From contig JAEUQF010000217.1 of assembly GCA_016789745.1 (NCBI GenBank), positions 1 to 64,000 on the forward strand: DNA of 64,000 bases, in the 5' to 3' direction. The DNA is from Bryobacterales bacterium (GTDB lineage Bacteria; Acidobacteriota; Terriglobia; Bryobacterales; Bryobacteraceae). A program made the translations under genes and the position numbers. Each line of letters starts with the position of its first letter. The first letter of the stretch is position 1. The notes beneath the pieces are model-generated. The model saw only the letters and a program-made list of their open reading frames with translations. It was not told the origin of the DNA and searched no databases. Positions 17,640 to 26,554 of this stretch are shown here, piece after piece.

Positions 17640-19749
17640 CTCCTGAAGGTAGCGCAGCGTTCCGGGCACCGTAAAGTTTGCGGTAGACCGTGGCGTTGCG
17701 GAGCACGATCTGGACATAGTCACGGGTTTCGTTGAAGGGGATGGTCTCAATGAACTCGGCCGGTTCGCGGAAGGTGCCCCATTGCACCCAGCGCTTCACG
17801 CGCGACGGTCCGGCATTGTAGGCGGCCAGCGTGTGCTCCCAGCGTGTATTCCAGGTGCCCAGTTGTTGCCGCAGATAGTGGGTACCCAGCCGGAGGTTGA
17901 TATCCGGCTGGAAGAGCATGTTGGTGGTGAAACGTTTGATGCCCGCCTGGCGGCTGAGATAGCGGCCGGTGGAAGGCAGCACCTGCGTCAGGCCATACGC
18001 CTTGGCCACCGATACCGCCTTCGGATTGAACTCCGATTCCTGGCGGATGAGCCCGGCCACCACATAGGGATCAAGGGAATTGGAGCGTGCATGACGCTCC
18101 AGCGCCTCGCGGTAGGGCATGGGGAAGGCCACGCGCCAGAACGATTGGGGAGCCGAGTCGAAGGGGAAATTCAGGTAGTTGGGTACGTAGGCCTTGACGG
18201 CCCGCAGCGCCTCGTCATGGGCGCCGCGCTTGTCCAGTAATCGTGCCAGTTCGACGGCCACAATATGCGGCTGCCCGTCGTTACGCGCCGCATAGCGGAG
18301 TTCCAACTCGGCCAGATCCGGGATGGCCGCGCCCAGCAGTTTGGCGCGTTCGAAGCGCTGCTTTGTGATAGCCGACGATTCAAAGACCACGGCCACCCGC
18401 TTATTGGGCAGTTTCAGCCCGGCCAGGAACTCCTTGGCGTCTTCCGATTCCGATGCCCGCAGGATGCTCGGCTCCTGGGCCAGTTCCTGGGAGAGCACGC
18501 CGTAGTAATGATTGGGGTAGTTGTAGGCGGCAAAGGCGAAGTAGACGCGGGCGGCGCCGAAGTCCTGTGCCTGCTGGGCGAGGCGGCCCAGGAAGTAGAC
18601 GGATGCGGGCACCTTTTCGGACTGCGGGTAGCGTTTCAGGTGCTCCTGAAACAGCTGCTGGCCCTTGCTGTTGTCGCGGCGGAAGGCGACCCAGGTGTTC
18701 TTCCAGTGGCAGAAGGCGGCCTGGGGATGATCAGGGGTGGCTTCGGCACAGGCTTTGTAGAGCGGCTCAAACTTCGAGCTCTCATCGCGGGTCAGGTAGA
18801 TGTAGGCGGCCGAGACCAGCGCTTCGGTGCGCCAGGGGGAGTTCGGATGCTTCTTCTCCAGTTCGCGCAGCCAGCGGTCCATGTCGTCGTCCTGATCAAG
18901 GCGCCGCGACGCCACCACGAGGTGGTACATGCGTTCAGCATCGGCATCGGAGGATTGCACCGACAGCCCGGCCAACTTCGCCAGGGCTTTCTGGTAGAGC
19001 CGGGCCTGCAGGTCGACCGCCGCCAGCCGGACGCGGGCGGTATCGCGCTCCTCGCCGCCGAGGGTGGGCAGAGCCGATTCGAGTTCCGTCCGCGCCTGCT
19101 CGTAGCGGCGGGCATCGGCCAGCGCTTTCGCCCGATCGAGGATGGCCTTGCCGAGCACCGGCGGATAGCGCTCGAGCAGTTGTCCTTTCAGCCGGAGGAT
19201 GGCGAGGACGGCGTCGCCCGCCACTTCGCTGGTGGGATAGCCGTAGTGCACCTTCTGCCAGCCCACGGCGGCGGAAACGAGGTCGCCGGCGGCTTCGAAG
19301 CCCTTGGCCTGCATAGCTTCAGCCTCCGCCGCGCCGAGCTTGGCGCGGTACTGCCGCACGAGGTTGATGGCCTCCTTGGGCCGGTTCATCTGGATGAGGC
19401 AATCGGCGGCGGTGAGCACGGCGCGTGCGGTCATGGGCGACGGCACGGGGTTCTTGTAGGTGATCTGTAAGGCTTGGAAGGATTCCTCGTAGAGCTTCTG
19501 CTCATAGAGCGACAGCCCCAGGTAGAAGCCGGCGTAATCGGCCAGCAGCGGTACGCGCCCGGGCAGGTTCTGCAGCGTTCGTGCGGCCACTGCGTAGGAG
19601 TTCTGGCGGTACAGTTGGATACCGTCGGCGAGCAGGGAAACCGCGTCGGTGCGCTGCGCGGCTGCCGCCGCGGCCAGCGTCAAAACCAGAAACGGCGCCT
19701 TAAACCACGGCGCCCGGATACTCTCTTCCCATCGTTTCGGCTTCGTCAT
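17593..19749 (-). CDS. Slt70-like lytic murein transglycosylase
   Basis: This is a 718-residue exported protein (hydrophobic leader about 15-30 ending A-A-A-A-A-Q). A long alpha-superhelical TPR-like region occupies roughly 40-540. The C-terminal SLT domain follows, with catalytic Glu in L-I-R-Q-E-S-E-F-N-P, the motif A-Y-G-L-T-Q-V-L-P-S-T-G and L-A-A-Y-N-A-G-P. It cleaves the peptidoglycan glycan strand with formation of 1,6-anhydromuramic acid. The start is the ATG at 19749, inside the 3' end of the upstream coiled-coil gene. The last about 20 residues are Ala/Arg-rich and overlap the aminotransferase start. Confidence 0.92.
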   Translation of the reverse strand: MTKPKRWEESIRAPWFKAPFLVLTLAAAAAAQRTDAVSLLADGIQLYRQNSYAVAARTLQNLPGRVPLLADYAGFYLGLSLYEQKLYEESFQALQITYKNPVPSPMTARAVLTAADCLIQMNRPKEAINLVRQYRAKLGAAEAEAMQAKGFEAAGDLVSAAVGWQKVHYGYPTSEVAGDAVLAILRLKGQLLERYPPVLGKAILDRAKALADARRYEQARTELESALPTLGGEERDTARVRLAAVDLQARLYQKALAKLAGLSVQSSDADAERMYHLVVASRRLDQDDDMDRWLRELEKKHPNSPWRTEALVSAAYIYLTRDESSKFEPLYKACAEATPDHPQAAFCHWKNTWVAFRRDNSKGQQLFQEHLKRYPQSEKVPASVYFLGRLAQQAQDFGAARVYFAFAAYNYPNHYYGVLSQELAQEPSILRASESEDAKEFLAGLKLPNKRVAVVFESSAITKQRFERAKLLGAAIPDLAELELRYAARNDGQPHIVAVELARLLDKRGAHDEALRAVKAYVPNYLNFPFDSAPQSFWRVAFPMPYREALERHARSNSLDPYVVAGLIRQESEFNPKAVSVAKAYGLTQVLPSTGRYLSRQAGIKRFTTNMLFQPDINLRLGTHYLRQQLGTWNTRWEHTLAAYNAGPSRVKRWVQWGTFREPAEFIETIPFNETRDYVQIVLRNATVYRKLYGARNAALPSGDGDRNPAAARVHAAR

Positions 19750-20617
19750 GGGCCAGGGTGTGTACCAACTCCTGATCAAAATAATCGGCCATGGAGGCGC
19801 AACGATCCACAAAGCGGTCCCGGAATTCCCTCCGGTTGGCATCAATGGCGTCCTTCAGATGCACATAGAGACGGCGCTCGCGCCTTCCCGTTTCGACGTG
19901 CTCACGCTGATGCAGCAGCAGTTCGGCGACGCGCACGCGGGCGAACCGCTGGGCGGCGACATGCTGGCCGAGGTCGGCTTCGGGCACCGGGCGGTTGTCG
20001 CCGGTCATATCTTTGACAACTACCTGTCCGGCAGGGAGGGCGGCGGTTTCCGGTTCCGGCATGGTGCCCCAGGCGAGGGCGGCGAGCAGTTCGAGGCCGT
20101 TGCGGTCAAAGCCCTTGCCGGGCTCGGCGTAGAGGATGGCGTCCAGGTGTCCTTCGCCGAATACAGGGATGAGGTAGCAGCGGGTTGCGTCGGTGGAGCC
20201 TACTTGGTCGAGAACGGCAGGGGAAAGCTGCCCGGCATCCTTGAGGGTTACCACGGTATCCTGGGTCTCCATCACGGTGGTAAATGCGGGGATGCTCTTC
20301 CAATTGGCGGGGGCTTTCGGGAACACCTCGCTCCGGCTGGAGAATGCCGCGGCTGCTTCGCGCAGCGCCGCTACCCATTCGCCAAGCTGTTCGGCCCGTT
20401 GGAGCCGCCGCGCGGTCTGGTTGAGCCGCTCGCACAGGCTGCGTTCGGCGCGCAGCACTTCCTTTTGGATCTCTTTCTGATGGATCTTGTCCGCGTCGAG
20501 AAAGCGCTCGCCCAGCAGCTTTTCCACGGCTGGCGTAGCCTGTGCCAGCAGGGACTGCCAGGCAGCCGTCAATTCCTCACGTGCGCGGGTTTGCAGATCG
20601 ACAAACGGAGAAGCCAT
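19700..20617 (-). CDS. hypothetical cytosolic coiled-coil protein
   Basis: This is a 305-residue product with no signal peptide. The N-terminal 90 residues are predicted coiled coil (E-K-L-L-G-E-R-F through R-R-L-Q-R-A-E-Q-L). The middle (about 100-180) has a mixed alpha/beta pattern resembling a small sensory domain such as GAF, and the end is helical and charged. I do not recognise a family. It lies directly upstream of, and overlaps by 50 bases, the lytic transglycosylase, so it may be linked to envelope growth; this is context only. Confidence 0.7.
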   Translation of the reverse strand: MASPFVDLQTRAREELTAAWQSLLAQATPAVEKLLGERFLDADKIHQKEIQKEVLRAERSLCERLNQTARRLQRAEQLGEWVAALREAAAAFSSRSEVFPKAPANWKSIPAFTTVMETQDTVVTLKDAGQLSPAVLDQVGSTDATRCYLIPVFGEGHLDAILYAEPGKGFDRNGLELLAALAWGTMPEPETAALPAGQVVVKDMTGDNRPVPEADLGQHVAAQRFARVRVAELLLHQREHVETGRRERRLYVHLKDAIDANRREFRDRFVDRCASMADYFDQELVHTLAHDEAETMGREYPGAVV

Positions 20618-20672
20618 CTAACGAATTGGTTCCTAAGCTCTATCCTACCCGACCCTGATGGCAATGAGCCTA

Positions 20673-20709
20673 TAAAAAGCAAGAGGCCCGAGCGGAATGC
20701 CCGGGCCTT
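20673..20709 (-). terminator. rho-independent terminator downstream of the M48 protease gene
   Basis: On the minus strand a GGCCCG / CGGGCC stem with a 10-base loop is followed by T-rich sequence (TCTTGCTTTTT). It lies about 50 bases after the protease stop, in the right orientation for that gene. Confidence 0.7.
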
Positions 20710-20755
20710 CTCTATTCTGTGTTCTGTATTCTGTCTACCGACTTCCGGCCTGCGC

Positions 20756-21742
20756 CTAGTTGGTCCGGCGCTTCAGCGTCGGGCGCTCTTCGGCGTCTTC
20801 GGTCGCCTTGCCGTCCTTATCTTCCACCGGAGTGGTTGTGCTGCCGGGAGTCTTGCGGAGGCGCGGACGGTTCGGATCCTCGGCGTTCGGCTTGCGGCGG
20901 TTCTGCAGCATAGCAAGGCGGCTCTTGACGTTGTCGAACTCGCTGGTGGTGACCACGTACTCCGGTTTCGCTTCGAGAATCTGCTGGATGTTCTTCTGCG
21001 AGTTCTTGATGCGATCGTCGGTGAGCGGGTGGGTGGAGAAGACCTTGGCCATCGTACCCGGTTTGCGCTTCTCCATCGACTGGAGCTTTTCGAAGAAGTC
21101 GACGAAAGCCGTGGGGTCATAGCCGGTCTTGTAGAGGTATTGCAGGCCCAGCAGATCGGCTTCTTCCTCAAAACCGCGTGAGAAGCTGAGGAAGCCGATG
21201 GGGATCAGCACGCTGGCCGCCTGGCGGGCGCCGTAGCCGGCCCAGCCGCCCATGAAGATCAGAGGGATAGTGGCCAGGTTGACAAACTGGCCGCGGCTGG
21301 CCTGCCGTGTGCCGTGCCGTGCCGCCACGTGGGCAATTTCATGCGCCATGACGCCGGCCAGCTCCGCTTCGCTCTCGGCCCGCAGAATGAGGCCGGAGTT
21401 CACGAAGAAGAAGCCGCCGGGCAGCGCGAAGGCGTTCACTTCCTCGCTGTCGATGACTTTGATGGTGAACGGCACCTTCGCGTCCGAATTGCGCACCAGG
21501 TTCTGGCCGACGCGGTTGACGTACTCAGCAATAACCGGGTCATCGACAATCTTAGCCTGCCGCTCGATGTCCTGCGCCAGAGCCTTGCCGAGCCCGATCT
21601 CCTTTTCGATCGAGTACATATTCAGACCCTTACCGACATCGCGATTGCCGATCTCGTCCGGATCTTTCTTTTTGTCCTTGGCTTGAACCACGCTGGTGGT
21701 CAGAATTGCGGTCGTCAACAGAATGCTTAACTTGCGGCGCAT
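20756..21742 (-). CDS. exported M48-family metalloprotease
   Basis: This is a 328-residue protein with a signal peptide (about 1-21, ending V-Q-A). The zinc motif H-E-I-A-H is at 134-138 and the third ligand Glu lies in R-G-F-E-E-E-A-D. The arrangement is that of BepA/LoiP-like periplasmic M48 proteases involved in outer-membrane protein quality control. One hydrophobic stretch (T-I-P-L-I-F-M-G-G-W-A-G, about 157-168) is the usual family loop. The C-terminal about 60 residues are Pro/Thr/Arg/Lys-rich and probably disordered. It is monocistronic, followed by a terminator. Confidence 0.9.
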   Translation of the reverse strand: MRRKLSILLTTAILTTSVVQAKDKKKDPDEIGNRDVGKGLNMYSIEKEIGLGKALAQDIERQAKIVDDPVIAEYVNRVGQNLVRNSDAKVPFTIKVIDSEEVNAFALPGGFFFVNSGLILRAESEAELAGVMAHEIAHVAARHGTRQASRGQFVNLATIPLIFMGGWAGYGARQAASVLIPIGFLSFSRGFEEEADLLGLQYLYKTGYDPTAFVDFFEKLQSMEKRKPGTMAKVFSTHPLTDDRIKNSQKNIQQILEAKPEYVVTTSEFDNVKSRLAMLQNRRKPNAEDPNRPRLRKTPGSTTTPVEDKDGKATEDAEERPTLKRRTN

Positions 21743-21842
21743 CGATAGACTCCTACGGCTGCTGCCCAGACCTGACTACAGTATAGTGCCGCGATCTTTC
21801 GGCGTACAGCGGCTTCACCTCTATTAACGTATATTCAGAGGG

Positions 21843-22994
21843 GTGGGTTGCATTTTAAATTCCATTCCGCCGGAAGCCATTGGGAACCTCGTCCAGCAGT
21901 GGCGCCCGCAGTTCCCCGTCACCCGTAACTTTATCTATCTAAACCACGCAGCCGTGGCGCCTCTCTCGCTGCGGGCGGCGCAGGCGATGAAGGATCTGGC
22001 CGATGACTGCCTGGAGTTCGGCGCGCTGCACTACGAGGCATGGATGCGTACCTATCAGGGGTTTCGCGAGGCCGCGGCGCGGCTGCTGCATGCTGACGCC
22101 GCCGAAATCGCCATCGCGAAGAACACATCGGAGGGGATCTCGACGGTGGCGTTGGGTATCGATTGGCACCTCGGCGACCGGATTGTCGGCTTCAGCGAGG
22201 AGTTTCCGGCGAACTTTCTGCCCTGGCGGCGGCTGGAAGAACGCGGCGTCTCCATCACATGGCTCTCTATTTACGACCCGCTGGAGCGCGTTGACGAAGC
22301 CTGCCGCGGCGCCCGGTTGCTGGCCATCAGTTTCGTGAACTACCTGAGCGGCTACCGCGTGGATCTGAACGCCATTGGCGAGATCTGCCGCCGGCACGGG
22401 ACGTTCTTCTTTGTCGATGCCATTCAAGGGCTTGGGGTTTTTCCGATCGATGTGCGAGCGGCGAATATCCAGGCGCTGGCCGCCGATGGCCATAAGTGGC
22501 TGTGCGGGCCGGAAGGCTGCGCGATCCTTTATATACAGAAGGAATGGCAAGACGCGGTTTTCCCGGTGGAGTTCGGGTGGACTAACACGGCGAGCCACGC
22601 TGACTACGCGTCGCGCGACATGGCGTTGCGTCCGGACGCCGGGCGGTACGAATGCGGCACGCTGAACACGATCGGCTGCTACGGGCTGCATGCCGCGATG
22701 GAGTTGCTGCTGGAGGTGGGCGTTGCCAATGTTGGCCCGGCGGTGCTGGGGCTGTCGCGGGCGCTGGCCGAGGGTGCGGTGGCGAAGGGGTACGAACTGG
22801 CGGCGCCTTGGGGGGAAACGAGCGCGTCCGGGATTGTGAGCATCCGGAAGGTGGGCATTGACTCCCGTAAGATCGTGTATGACCTGAAGCAGGCGGGGAT
22901 ACAGGCGGCGCCACGGCAGGGATGGGTGCGGATGGCGCCGCATTTCTATATCACAGAGGAAGAAGTGGGTCGGACCCTGGATCTGCTGCCCTAG
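21843..22994 (+). CDS. class V aminotransferase (cysteine desulfurase-like)
   Basis: This is a 383-residue PLP-enzyme. The N-terminal block Y-L-N-H-A-A-V-A-P-L, the cofactor-binding V-D-A-I-Q-G-L-G and the lysine segment A-A-D-G-H-K-W-L-C-G-P-E-G place it in the isopenicillin-N-epimerase / cysteine desulfurase superfamily. A C-terminal R-M-A-P-H-F-Y matches the substrate-anchoring region. A mobile-loop Cys typical of true desulfurases is not evident, so another substrate such as an amino-acid lyase or epimerase reaction is as likely. The start is a GTG; no well-spaced Shine-Dalgarno is seen. Confidence 0.88.
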   Translation: MGCILNSIPPEAIGNLVQQWRPQFPVTRNFIYLNHAAVAPLSLRAAQAMKDLADDCLEFGALHYEAWMRTYQGFREAAARLLHADAAEIAIAKNTSEGISTVALGIDWHLGDRIVGFSEEFPANFLPWRRLEERGVSITWLSIYDPLERVDEACRGARLLAISFVNYLSGYRVDLNAIGEICRRHGTFFFVDAIQGLGVFPIDVRAANIQALAADGHKWLCGPEGCAILYIQKEWQDAVFPVEFGWTNTASHADYASRDMALRPDAGRYECGTLNTIGCYGLHAAMELLLEVGVANVGPAVLGLSRALAEGAVAKGYELAAPWGETSASGIVSIRKVGIDSRKIVYDLKQAGIQAAPRQGWVRMAPHFYITEEEVGRTLDLLP

Positions 22995-23051
22995 TACCTC
23001 CGACACAACTTCCCTCGCCCATACCATCCGAACTTGGTGCACAATAAAGCC

Positions 23052-23258
23052 ATGCACTCCGTCGTTGCACGCAATCCGCAGGTGATGTCCGGTGAAGCTG
23101 TCTTCCGCGACACTCGCATCCTGGTTCGCACCCTTTTTGACTATCTGGAAGCCGGCCACAGCCTGGAGCGTTTCCTTCAGGACGTGCCGCAGGTCAGCCG
23201 CGAAGCTGCTGTCCAGGCGCTGGAAGAGGCCAAGACTTCGTTGCTCTCCCGCTGCTGA
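23052..23258 (+). CDS. DUF433 antitoxin-like protein
   Basis: This is a 68-residue product matching DUF433 (R-N-P-Q-V-M-S-G-E-A-V-F-R-D-T-R-I, then S-R-E-A-A-V-Q-A-L-E-E-A-K). The family has a winged-helix-like fold and often acts as the antitoxin of a PIN-like DUF5615 toxin. No such toxin follows here. The start is the ATG at 23052, not an in-frame TTG at 23034, because the region T-T-G-G-T-G-C-A plus 10 bases plus ATG is also present before the decayed copy at 23720. Confidence 0.8.
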   Translation: MHSVVARNPQVMSGEAVFRDTRILVRTLFDYLEAGHSLERFLQDVPQVSREAAVQALEEAKTSLLSRC

Positions 23259-23278
23259 AGGGAACAGGCGGTCGGGAG

Positions 23279-23664
23279 GTGGTTGCCATATCCTTTCGCT
23301 ACGAGCCGGGGACTCTCATATTCGAGTTCAAACCCGCACCTCCACCTGAGTGGATGGCGCAACTTCGCAACCTTACCCCGGGCGACTATTGGTCGTACGG
23401 CGGGGGCACCGCGTCGCCCTCGCGCGTGCAATCGTACTCTCTTGGGACAGCAACGGTACCAGCCGACGAAACCAGTGTCGCTGGGGTGGCGGGCCTGGTT
23501 CGTGAGTGGACCGCGCGACACCGAACAGCCGGTACAGCGAACGATTAGCAGAGTTCGCCCGATCCTACGAACAGAACCGTCGTGCTGAACTGGCTGCGGA
23601 GCGTTCCCGTCTTGAAGAGATTGCATGTGCTACGGAACGGCTTAAGAAGGCCGCGATCGTCTAG
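23279..23664 (+). pseudogene. hypothetical protein, possibly frameshifted
   Basis: An open frame from a GTG at 23279 encodes a protein-like sequence (Y-E-P-G-T-L-I-F-E-F, G-D-Y-W-S-Y-G-G-G-T, V-A-G-L-V-R-E-W) and stops at 23548. A second frame, open from 23506, continues with a strongly helical coiled-coil tail (R-Y-S-E-R-L-A-E-F-A-R-S-Y-E-Q-N and A-E-R-S-R-L-E-E) to a TAG at 23662. Joining the two needs one missing base near 23530. No family is recognised. It could be two unrelated short frames. Confidence 0.35.
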
Positions 23665-23719
23665 CCGCCCCCATTGCATCCACTGCTGATAGTCCCGCGA
23701 GTTGGTGCAACACCAGGGC

Positions 23720-23847
23720 ATGGATCCGGTGTTACCCGATCCGGATGTCATGGCTTGCGAGCCGACATTGCTCTTCCCGCCGTTACACGCAAAGCAGCAC
23801 TGACGACATTGGAGGAAGCGAAAGACTCAATCGTCGCTCAACCATAG
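23720..23847 (+). pseudogene. decayed second copy of DUF433
   Basis: From an ATG at 23720 the frame gives D-P-D-V-M-A-C-E-P-T, the N-terminal DUF433 signature. The matching C-terminal part T-R-K-A-A-L-T-T-L-E-E-A-K-D-S-I then appears in another frame up to a TAG at 23845. The middle of the domain is missing. Upstream of the ATG, T-T-G-G-T-G-C-A at the same distance as in the intact gene at 23052 indicates a tandem duplication including the 5' flank. Confidence 0.55.
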
Positions 23848-24005
23848 AGGCGCATTCAGCTGGACGAGTGCTTGGACGGGAGGTTGCGGCGGCACGGATT
23901 TTCTGGGACCTGAGCTGATGGTGCTGTTTCGGTGGGCAAACGCAATACTGGCAAGATTTCGGCCAAGCCATGCGGTGGTCGTCGCGTTCCTCCCCGGCTG
24001 ATTTC
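23848..24005. other. gap without recognisable gene
   Basis: Between the decayed DUF433 copy and the convergent TrmB-like gene I see no open frame with protein-like composition, no hairpin with a T-run and no repeat. Confidence 0.4.
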
Positions 24006-24863
24006 TCAACCCTGCCCCGCCACCGCCACTTCCGGCTCCTCCACCACCGCCGCCGCCCGGCGCCAGTGATCCTCGAACAACCCGTGCATGGCTTCCCCCA
24101 TGCCTTCATGCGTGAAGACCACCGACGTCCAACTGGGCTTGGTGATGACTGGATCGAGCAGCGCGATGAGGCCCTGCTTGCCGTCGAACAGCGCGAGTTT
24201 CATGGGGAGGGAATCGGCGAAGCGCACTTCGACGCCGGCGGCCTCATACTCGCGGAGGCGCGCGCGGTGGGTGGGATCCATCGGGCCGCGCTCGAACAAG
24301 AGGCGGCAAGCGACGCCGCGCTCGCGGGCCTTCTTAACGAGCGCCTCATCCAGCGGATCCACCGCGTAGGGCGGCCGCGAGAACTCCAGATACTCGGTCT
24401 GCACATCGGCCAGCATCGCCCGGAACTGGGCACCGGATTGGCTGGGTTCGGTGACGATCCGCAGGAAGTCCAGCGTGCCCCGCCCGCCCTGTCCTTCCGA
24501 ATACGCGGAGTTCAGGTCGTCGATGAGGGCGTCGGCCAGCCGTGATTGCTCGTGGATCTCTTTCTCGACTACCTGCTGCCGCCGCGCGAGGTACGCCGGC
24601 ACCGCCATGGATGGCTCTACCGCCGAGAACAGTTTGGTCTTCTCCTGGACAACCTGCGCGAAGCCCTTCTCGACGAGCGAGTCCAACACCTCGTAGATCT
24701 TCTGACGCGGGACGTGCGCCCGGGCCGCCAGTTCCAGGGCTTTGAAGCGAGGGTGCCCCACGAGCACCAGGTACGAGCGGGCCTCATAGGCATTGAGCCC
24801 GATCTGCTGCAAGCGGCGCCAGAAGCGCTGAAAATCCATTTCCGGCAGGTCTTTTTGGATCAT
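24006..24863 (-). CDS. TrmB-like transcriptional regulator
   Basis: This is a 285-residue protein. The N-terminal winged helix (about 15-75: L-N-A-Y-E-A-R-S-Y-L-V-L, V-P-R-Q-K-I-Y-E-V-L-D-S-L-V-E-K-G-F) is the TrmB type. A coiled coil follows (about 85-110), then a C-terminal phospholipase-D-like effector domain without active HxK motifs, which in the family binds sugars or other ligands. It diverges from the AAA-VWA-LRR genes across about 140 bases and is the obvious candidate regulator of them. An internal ATG at 24839 is an alternative start. Confidence 0.82.
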   Translation of the reverse strand: MIQKDLPEMDFQRFWRRLQQIGLNAYEARSYLVLVGHPRFKALELAARAHVPRQKIYEVLDSLVEKGFAQVVQEKTKLFSAVEPSMAVPAYLARRQQVVEKEIHEQSRLADALIDDLNSAYSEGQGGRGTLDFLRIVTEPSQSGAQFRAMLADVQTEYLEFSRPPYAVDPLDEALVKKARERGVACRLLFERGPMDPTHRARLREYEAAGVEVRFADSLPMKLALFDGKQGLIALLDPVITKPSWTSVVFTHEGMGEAMHGLFEDHWRRAAAVVEEPEVAVAGQG

Positions 24864-24954
24864 CTGCGGCCTAGAGCATATCAAAGAAATGTTGTGGCCG
24901 GGTACCCTGCCCCAAAATGCCCAAGGCAACGCATCCGTTCCGGAGAGCGTCTGG

Positions 24955-24993
24955 TACAATCCGGGTAGTTTCAGGCTGTCCGAGCACTAGGAG
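24955..24993 (+). promoter_or_regulatory. possible -10 box and ribosome site of the AAA-VWA-LRR unit
   Basis: A TACAAT hexamer at 24955-24960 lies 42 bases before the ATG, and AGGAG at 24989-24993 is well spaced from it. No clear -35 hexamer is seen. Confidence 0.35.
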
Positions 24994-25001
24994 TTCTTTG
25001 C

Positions 25002-26531
25002 ATGATTTCACACGCGACCGACCTTCCCAACACCCTCGGAGCGCTGAAACGCGATTCCCGCTTCTGCGAGAAGCGTCTGCAGCATCGTTCCGTGAAGGAT
25101 GAGATGCGGGAGAACCTCATCCGCAAACTCGGCCAGGAAGGGCCGCTGTTTCCCGGGGTTATTGGTTATGACGAGACCGTTGTGCCGCAGGTGGTGAACG
25201 CCGTTCTTTCCCGCCACAACTTTATTTTGTTGGGTCTCCGCGGCCAAGCCAAGACACGGCTCATTCGCATGCTGACCACGTTGCTGGATGACTATATGCC
25301 GTACGTGGCGGGCAGCGAAATCCGCGATAATCCTTACGCGCCGATCTCCCGCTTCGCCCGCGAACTCATCCTGCACCGCGGCGAGGATACGCCTATCGCC
25401 TGGATGAGCGCGCAGGAACGCTACGTCGAGAAACTGGCCACGCCCGATGTGACCATCGCCGACATGATCGGCGACATCGACCCGATCAAAGCTGCCCGCC
25501 GCGGCCAGGACATCTCCGACGAACTCACCATCCACTACGGCTTGGTGCCGCGCGCCAACCGAGGCATCTTCGCCATCAACGAACTGCCCGATCTGGCCGG
25601 TAAGATCCAGGTGGGCCTGTTCAACATCATGCAGGAAGGCGACGTTCAGATTAAGGGATACCCGGTGCGTCTGCCGCTGGATGTGCAACTGGTCTTCACC
25701 GCCAACCCTGAGGACTATACCGCGCGCGGCAAGATCATTACGCCTTTGAAGGACCGTATTGGCAGCGAGATCCGCACCCACTACCCGCTCACCATCGAAC
25801 AAGGCATTGCGATCACCGAACAGGAAGCCTGGATTCGCAGAGAATCGCCTACGTCGCTGAGCGTGCCGGTTTATATCCGCGAAGTGATCGAGCAGGTGGC
25901 GTTTTTGGCTCGCGATGATAAGAAGGTGGATAAGCGCTCCGGTGTTTCGCAGCGCCTGCCCATTACGGTGACGGAGAACGTTGCGTCCAATGCCGAAGCG
26001 CGTGCCATCCGCGCTGGAGAGACCGCGGCTGCTGCCCGCGTCTCCGATCTTTACACAGCCCTGCCTTCGATTACCGGCAAGCTGGAGTTGGAGTATGAAG
26101 GGGAACTGAAGGGGTCAGAGACGGTGGCACGCGACCTGATCCGTCTGGCCGTGGCGCGCATCTTCTCCAATTATTTCGAAGGCGTGAACATGAATAGCGT
26201 CGTCCAGTATTTCGATATGGGCGGCTCGCTGCGGCTGGATGCCGCGGCCGATTCGCGAGCCGCGCTTCGCATGCTGCAAAGCATCCAAGGGCTGATGGAG
26301 AAGACCGCGGCACTTGGCGTCGGTCCCGGCAGTGACGATGCCGAACGCGTGTCGGCGGCCGAGTTTGTGCTGGAAGGCCTTTACGCGCATCGCCGCTTGA
26401 GCCGCAGTGAAGAACTTGGTTTCACGGGTGACGACCGGCGTGGCGGCGGAGGCGGCGGCCGTGATCGCGATCGGGAAGACGAAGAGCAGCCGCGCCGGAA
26501 TAAGAAAGATCGGCGCCAGCAGTATAACTAG
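25002..26531 (+). CDS. AAA+ ATPase of the magnesium-chelatase / MoxR-like group
   Basis: This is a 509-residue cytosolic protein. Walker A is G-L-R-G-Q-A-K-T at 78-85. The Walker B position reads I-F-A-I-N-E-L-P-D-L (Asn193-Glu194), so the usual Asp before the catalytic Glu is Asn. The sensor 1 region is V-F-T-A-N-P-E-D, and arginines lie in L-K-D-R-I-G-S-E-I-R. The C-terminal about 40 residues are Gly/Arg/Asp-rich and disordered. ATPases of this kind work with VWA proteins in metal-cofactor insertion or protein remodelling. The next gene, 23 bases downstream, is a VWA protein. Confidence 0.88.
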   Translation: MISHATDLPNTLGALKRDSRFCEKRLQHRSVKDEMRENLIRKLGQEGPLFPGVIGYDETVVPQVVNAVLSRHNFILLGLRGQAKTRLIRMLTTLLDDYMPYVAGSEIRDNPYAPISRFARELILHRGEDTPIAWMSAQERYVEKLATPDVTIADMIGDIDPIKAARRGQDISDELTIHYGLVPRANRGIFAINELPDLAGKIQVGLFNIMQEGDVQIKGYPVRLPLDVQLVFTANPEDYTARGKIITPLKDRIGSEIRTHYPLTIEQGIAITEQEAWIRRESPTSLSVPVYIREVIEQVAFLARDDKKVDKRSGVSQRLPITVTENVASNAEARAIRAGETAAAARVSDLYTALPSITGKLELEYEGELKGSETVARDLIRLAVARIFSNYFEGVNMNSVVQYFDMGGSLRLDAAADSRAALRMLQSIQGLMEKTAALGVGPGSDDAERVSAAEFVLEGLYAHRRLSRSEELGFTGDDRRGGGGGGRDRDREDEEQPRRNKKDRRQQYN

Positions 26532-26554
26532 CCCGGGTTACAAAGGAGTGTCAG

